NCBI GenBank assembly: GCA_934693235.1
Contig: CAKUUY010000030.1
Span: 1-15,300 of the forward strand
Direction: 5' to 3'
From: an uncultured Candidatus Melainabacteria bacterium
GTDB taxonomy: Bacteria > Cyanobacteriota > Vampirovibrionia > Gastranaerophilales > Gastranaerophilaceae
Length of the DNA: 15,300 nucleotides
Made by a program: the position numbers and the translations under genes
The notes under the pieces: generated by a model
The model's database searches: none
What the model was told of the DNA's origin: nothing
What the model saw: the letters and a program-made list of their open reading frames with translations, nothing else
Shown: in pieces, positions 13,512 to 15,300 of the stretch
Layout of the letters: the number at the start of each line of letters is the position of its first letter
How positions within the stretch are numbered: the first letter of the stretch is position 1

Positions 13512-14912
13512 CAACGTTTTCGCCTTTTCAACAGCTTCTTCAATAGTACCTACCATATAAAAAGCTTGTTCCGGCAAATCGTCGTGTTTACCCTCAATAA
13601 TTTCTTTGAAACCTCTGATTGTATCTTCAAGTTTAACATACTTACCGTCAATACCCGAGAATTTTTCAGCTACAAAGAACGGTTGTGACAAGAATTTTTG
13701 AATTTTTCTTGCCCTATTAACTATTTCTTTGTCTTCTTCTGACAATTCATCCATACCCAAGATTGCGATAATATCCTGCAACTCTTTGTATTTTTGAAGA
13801 ATTTCAAGAACACGTCTTGTTGTATTGTAATGTTCTTCACCTATAATATTCGGGTCAAGAACTCTAGAAGAAGATTCAAGAGGATCAACTGCCGGATAAA
13901 TACCTAATGATGCAATTTGTCTTGACAATACAGTTGAAGCATCAAGGTGCGAGAATGTTGTAGCCGGCGCAGGATCTGTCAAGTCATCGGCCGGTACGTA
14001 AATCGCTTGAACAGATGTGATAGAACCATCTTTTGTTGATGTAATTCTTTCTTGTAATTCGCCCATTTCGTTAGCCAATGTCGGTTGATAACCTACAGCT
14101 GACGGCATACGACCTAACAGCGCTGATACTTCAGAACCTGCTTGAGTAAATCTGAAAATATTATCTACAAATAAAAGTACGTCCTGCTTTGAGAAATCTC
14201 TAAAATATTCAGCAGCGGTTAAAGCAGAAAGACCAACTCTCATTCTTGCTCCAGGTGGCTCGTTCATTTGACCGTAAATAAGTGCAACTTTGTCGATTAC
14301 ACCCGACTCTTTCATCTCGTTCCAAAGGTCGTTACCCTCACGAGTTCTTTCGCCAACACCACCAAATACAGACACACCTGAGTGTTCCATCGCAATGTTG
14401 TGAATAAGTTCCATAATCAAAACCGTCTTACCAACACCGGCACCACCAAACAAACCGATTTTACCACCTTTTTGATATGGTTGAAGTAAGTCAATTGCTT
14501 TAATTCCTGTTTCAAGAACCTCAACATTTGTATTTTGGTCAACCAATTTCGGAGATTCCCTGTGAATTGGCAAATATGTATCTGTTTCAATTGCTCCCAT
14601 TTTATCAACCGGATCACCAGTAACATTTAAAATTCTACCTAATATAGGTTTTCCTACTGGTATTTTAATAGGTTCGTTTGTATTAAAAACTTTCATTCCT
14701 CTTTTCAAACCATCAGTTGAAGACATGGCAACGGTTCTAACCTTGTTACCACCTAGCATTTGTTGAACCTCGGCAACAACAAAAGAACCATCTTCTCGAT
14801 TAATATGAAGTGCTGTATAAATTTCCGGTAACTCTCCTTGCTGAAACTCAACATCAATAACCGGACCGATAATCTTAGTAATTAATCCCTCTTGTTTCGT
14901 TAATGTTTCCAT
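13506..14912 (-). CDS. atpD: F1Fo ATP synthase beta subunit
   Basis: 468 residues, full length. Beta carries the catalytic sites of the F1 head. Walker A GGAGVGKT is at 156-163, the catalytic glutamate is Glu188 in GERTREGNDLW, Walker B LLFVDN is at 246-251, and IFRFTQAGSEVSALLGRMPS follows. The chosen ATG (14912) has AGGAG seven bases upstream; a longer in-frame start at 15005 would overlap the promoter and adds an unrelated segment. It is transcribed with atpC only, separate from atpA, atpG and the Fo genes. This split is known from Cyanobacteria and supports the taxonomic guess. Confidence 0.98.
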   Translation of the reverse strand: METLTKQEGLITKIIGPVIDVEFQQGELPEIYTALHINREDGSFVVAEVQQMLGGNKVRTVAMSSTDGLKRGMKVFNTNEPIKIPVGKPILGRILNVTGDPVDKMGAIETDTYLPIHRESPKLVDQNTNVEVLETGIKAIDLLQPYQKGGKIGLFGGAGVGKTVLIMELIHNIAMEHSGVSVFGGVGERTREGNDLWNEMKESGVIDKVALIYGQMNEPPGARMRVGLSALTAAEYFRDFSKQDVLLFVDNIFRFTQAGSEVSALLGRMPSAVGYQPTLANEMGELQERITSTKDGSITSVQAIYVPADDLTDPAPATTFSHLDASTVLSRQIASLGIYPAVDPLESSSRVLDPNIIGEEHYNTTRRVLEILQKYKELQDIIAILGMDELSEEDKEIVNRARKIQKFLSQPFFVAEKFSGIDGKYVKLEDTIRGFKEIIEGKHDDLPEQAFYMVGTIEEAVEKAKTLK

Positions 14913-14937
14913 TTTCTCTCTCCTTTTCGATAAGTCA

Positions 14938-14965
14938 ATTATAATACAAGAAAAATTTTTGACAA
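14938..14965 (-). promoter_or_regulatory. Sigma70 promoter of atpD-atpC
   Basis: On the minus strand TTGTCA (14965-14960), a 16-base spacer and a perfect TATAAT (14943-14938). The predicted start near 14931 leaves a leader of about 19 bases with the ribosome binding site. Confidence 0.7.
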
Positions 14966-15081
14966 TATAATTTTGACTCCCAAAAATTGCCACAATAATA
15001 TACACCTTAGAGCCATTATACCTTGATAATCAGGTAACTTACAAACATATTAAATTTCTATAAAGATTGTAAATATTACAC

Positions 15082-15110
15082 TTGCTTTTGAATTGTCTTT
15101 ATTTTATAAT
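15082..15110 (+). promoter_or_regulatory. Promoter of the adhE-like gene
   Basis: TTGCTT (15082-15087), a 17-base spacer and a perfect TATAAT (15105-15110). The predicted start near 15117 falls inside the Rex-type operator. The leader would be about 80 bases. Confidence 0.6.
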
Positions 15111-15114
15111 GCAA

Positions 15115-15132
15115 TTGTGAAATAATTCACGA
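15115..15132 (+). promoter_or_regulatory. Rex-type redox operator
   Basis: TTGTGAAATAATTCACGA matches the published Staphylococcus-type Rex consensus TTGTGAA-W4-TTCACAA at 17 of 18 positions. The inner arms GTGAA and TTCAC are perfect. Rex is a repressor that leaves DNA when NADH is high. The site overlaps the predicted transcription start, where binding would block expression. Confidence 0.65.
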
Positions 15133-15196
15133 ATAAATCAAAACGAAACAATTTTACTAAATGTGCGTCTTGCACAATATACAAGGAGAAAAATAT

Positions 15197-15300
15197 ATGA
15201 CAACAAAAAGCAAAAAGACTGTTGAAAACCTTGAAAAGACTCTAAACAAGTCTTCTCTTGTTGACAGTGCTGAACAATTGGAATTGCTTATCGAAAGAGC
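15197..15300 (+). CDS. Start of a gene resembling bifunctional aldehyde/alcohol dehydrogenase AdhE (partial)
   Basis: Only 34 full codons are visible. AAGGAG lies about eight bases before the ATG. The first 20 residues are lysine-rich, and then LVDSAEQLELLIER resembles the start of AdhE (in E. coli VAELNALVERVKKAQ), where two to three conserved hydrophobic and acidic positions recur. Residue evidence alone is weak. The Rex operator at its promoter raises the odds, because adhE is a classic Rex target. AdhE reduces acetyl-CoA to ethanol to regenerate NAD+. Another Rex-controlled fermentation gene is possible. Confidence 0.45.
   Translation, partial: MTTKSKKTVENLEKTLNKSSLVDSAEQLELLIER

Noticed and set aside
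1..15300. CRISPR array, tRNA or insertion sequence
   Set aside because: No regularly spaced repeats, cloverleaf-like sequences or transposase motifs were seen on either strand.

Overview
The window looks like a chromosomal segment of a low-GC, Gram-negative, fermentative gut-type bacterium. The best fit is the Gastranaerophilales/Melainabacteria (Vampirovibrionia), the non-photosynthetic sister group of Cyanobacteria. This is inferred from three things. A pilin begins with the FTLAEVLITLGIIG stretch that is abundant in that group. ATP synthase beta and epsilon form a separate two-gene operon, as in Cyanobacteria. There is also a complete minCDE operon and a family-9 (heptosyltransferase-like) glycosyltransferase. 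The standard genetic code fits every intact gene.

Layout. (1) 1-1639, minus strand: start of the S10 ribosomal operon, rpsJ-rplC-rplD (rplD runs off the edge), with unusually long, structured spacers. (2) 1646-3048: a type IV pilin-like gene broken by one in-frame TAA codon, facing a small XRE regulator whose promoter interlocks with the pilin promoter. (3) 3064-5476, minus: minC-minD-minE, with an acidic linker in MinC and a long acidic tail on MinE. (4) 5579-6535, minus: a lysozyme-like protein with a methionine-rich N-terminus and an EF-hand loop. (5) 6696-7610, plus: an NrtR-like Nudix/winged-helix regulator directly abutting secG. (6) 7723-8424, plus: a short-chain dehydrogenase. (7) 8605-9648, minus: a glycosyltransferase carrying an in-frame palindromic insertion that resembles a repeat after secG. 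(8) 10021-11556, plus: a ComM/YifB ATPase whose 3' end overlaps the convergent two-gene chromate-type transporter. (9) 12708-13013: a second pilin-like remnant. (10) 13034-14912, minus: atpD-atpC. (11) 15197 to the end, plus: the start of a gene resembling adhE, with a near-perfect Rex operator at its predicted transcription start.

Most of the genes are housekeeping. The less ordinary signals are regulatory and structural. Three genes without a Shine-Dalgarno sequence have TATAAT exactly six bases before ATG, which predicts leaderless mRNAs. A Rex-type redox site sits before a probable fermentation gene. Palindromic repeats occur both between genes and inside one. Two pilin-family genes are decayed. 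I see no CRISPR array, tRNA, rRNA, transposase or phage module, and no multi-gene system that I would call previously undescribed.
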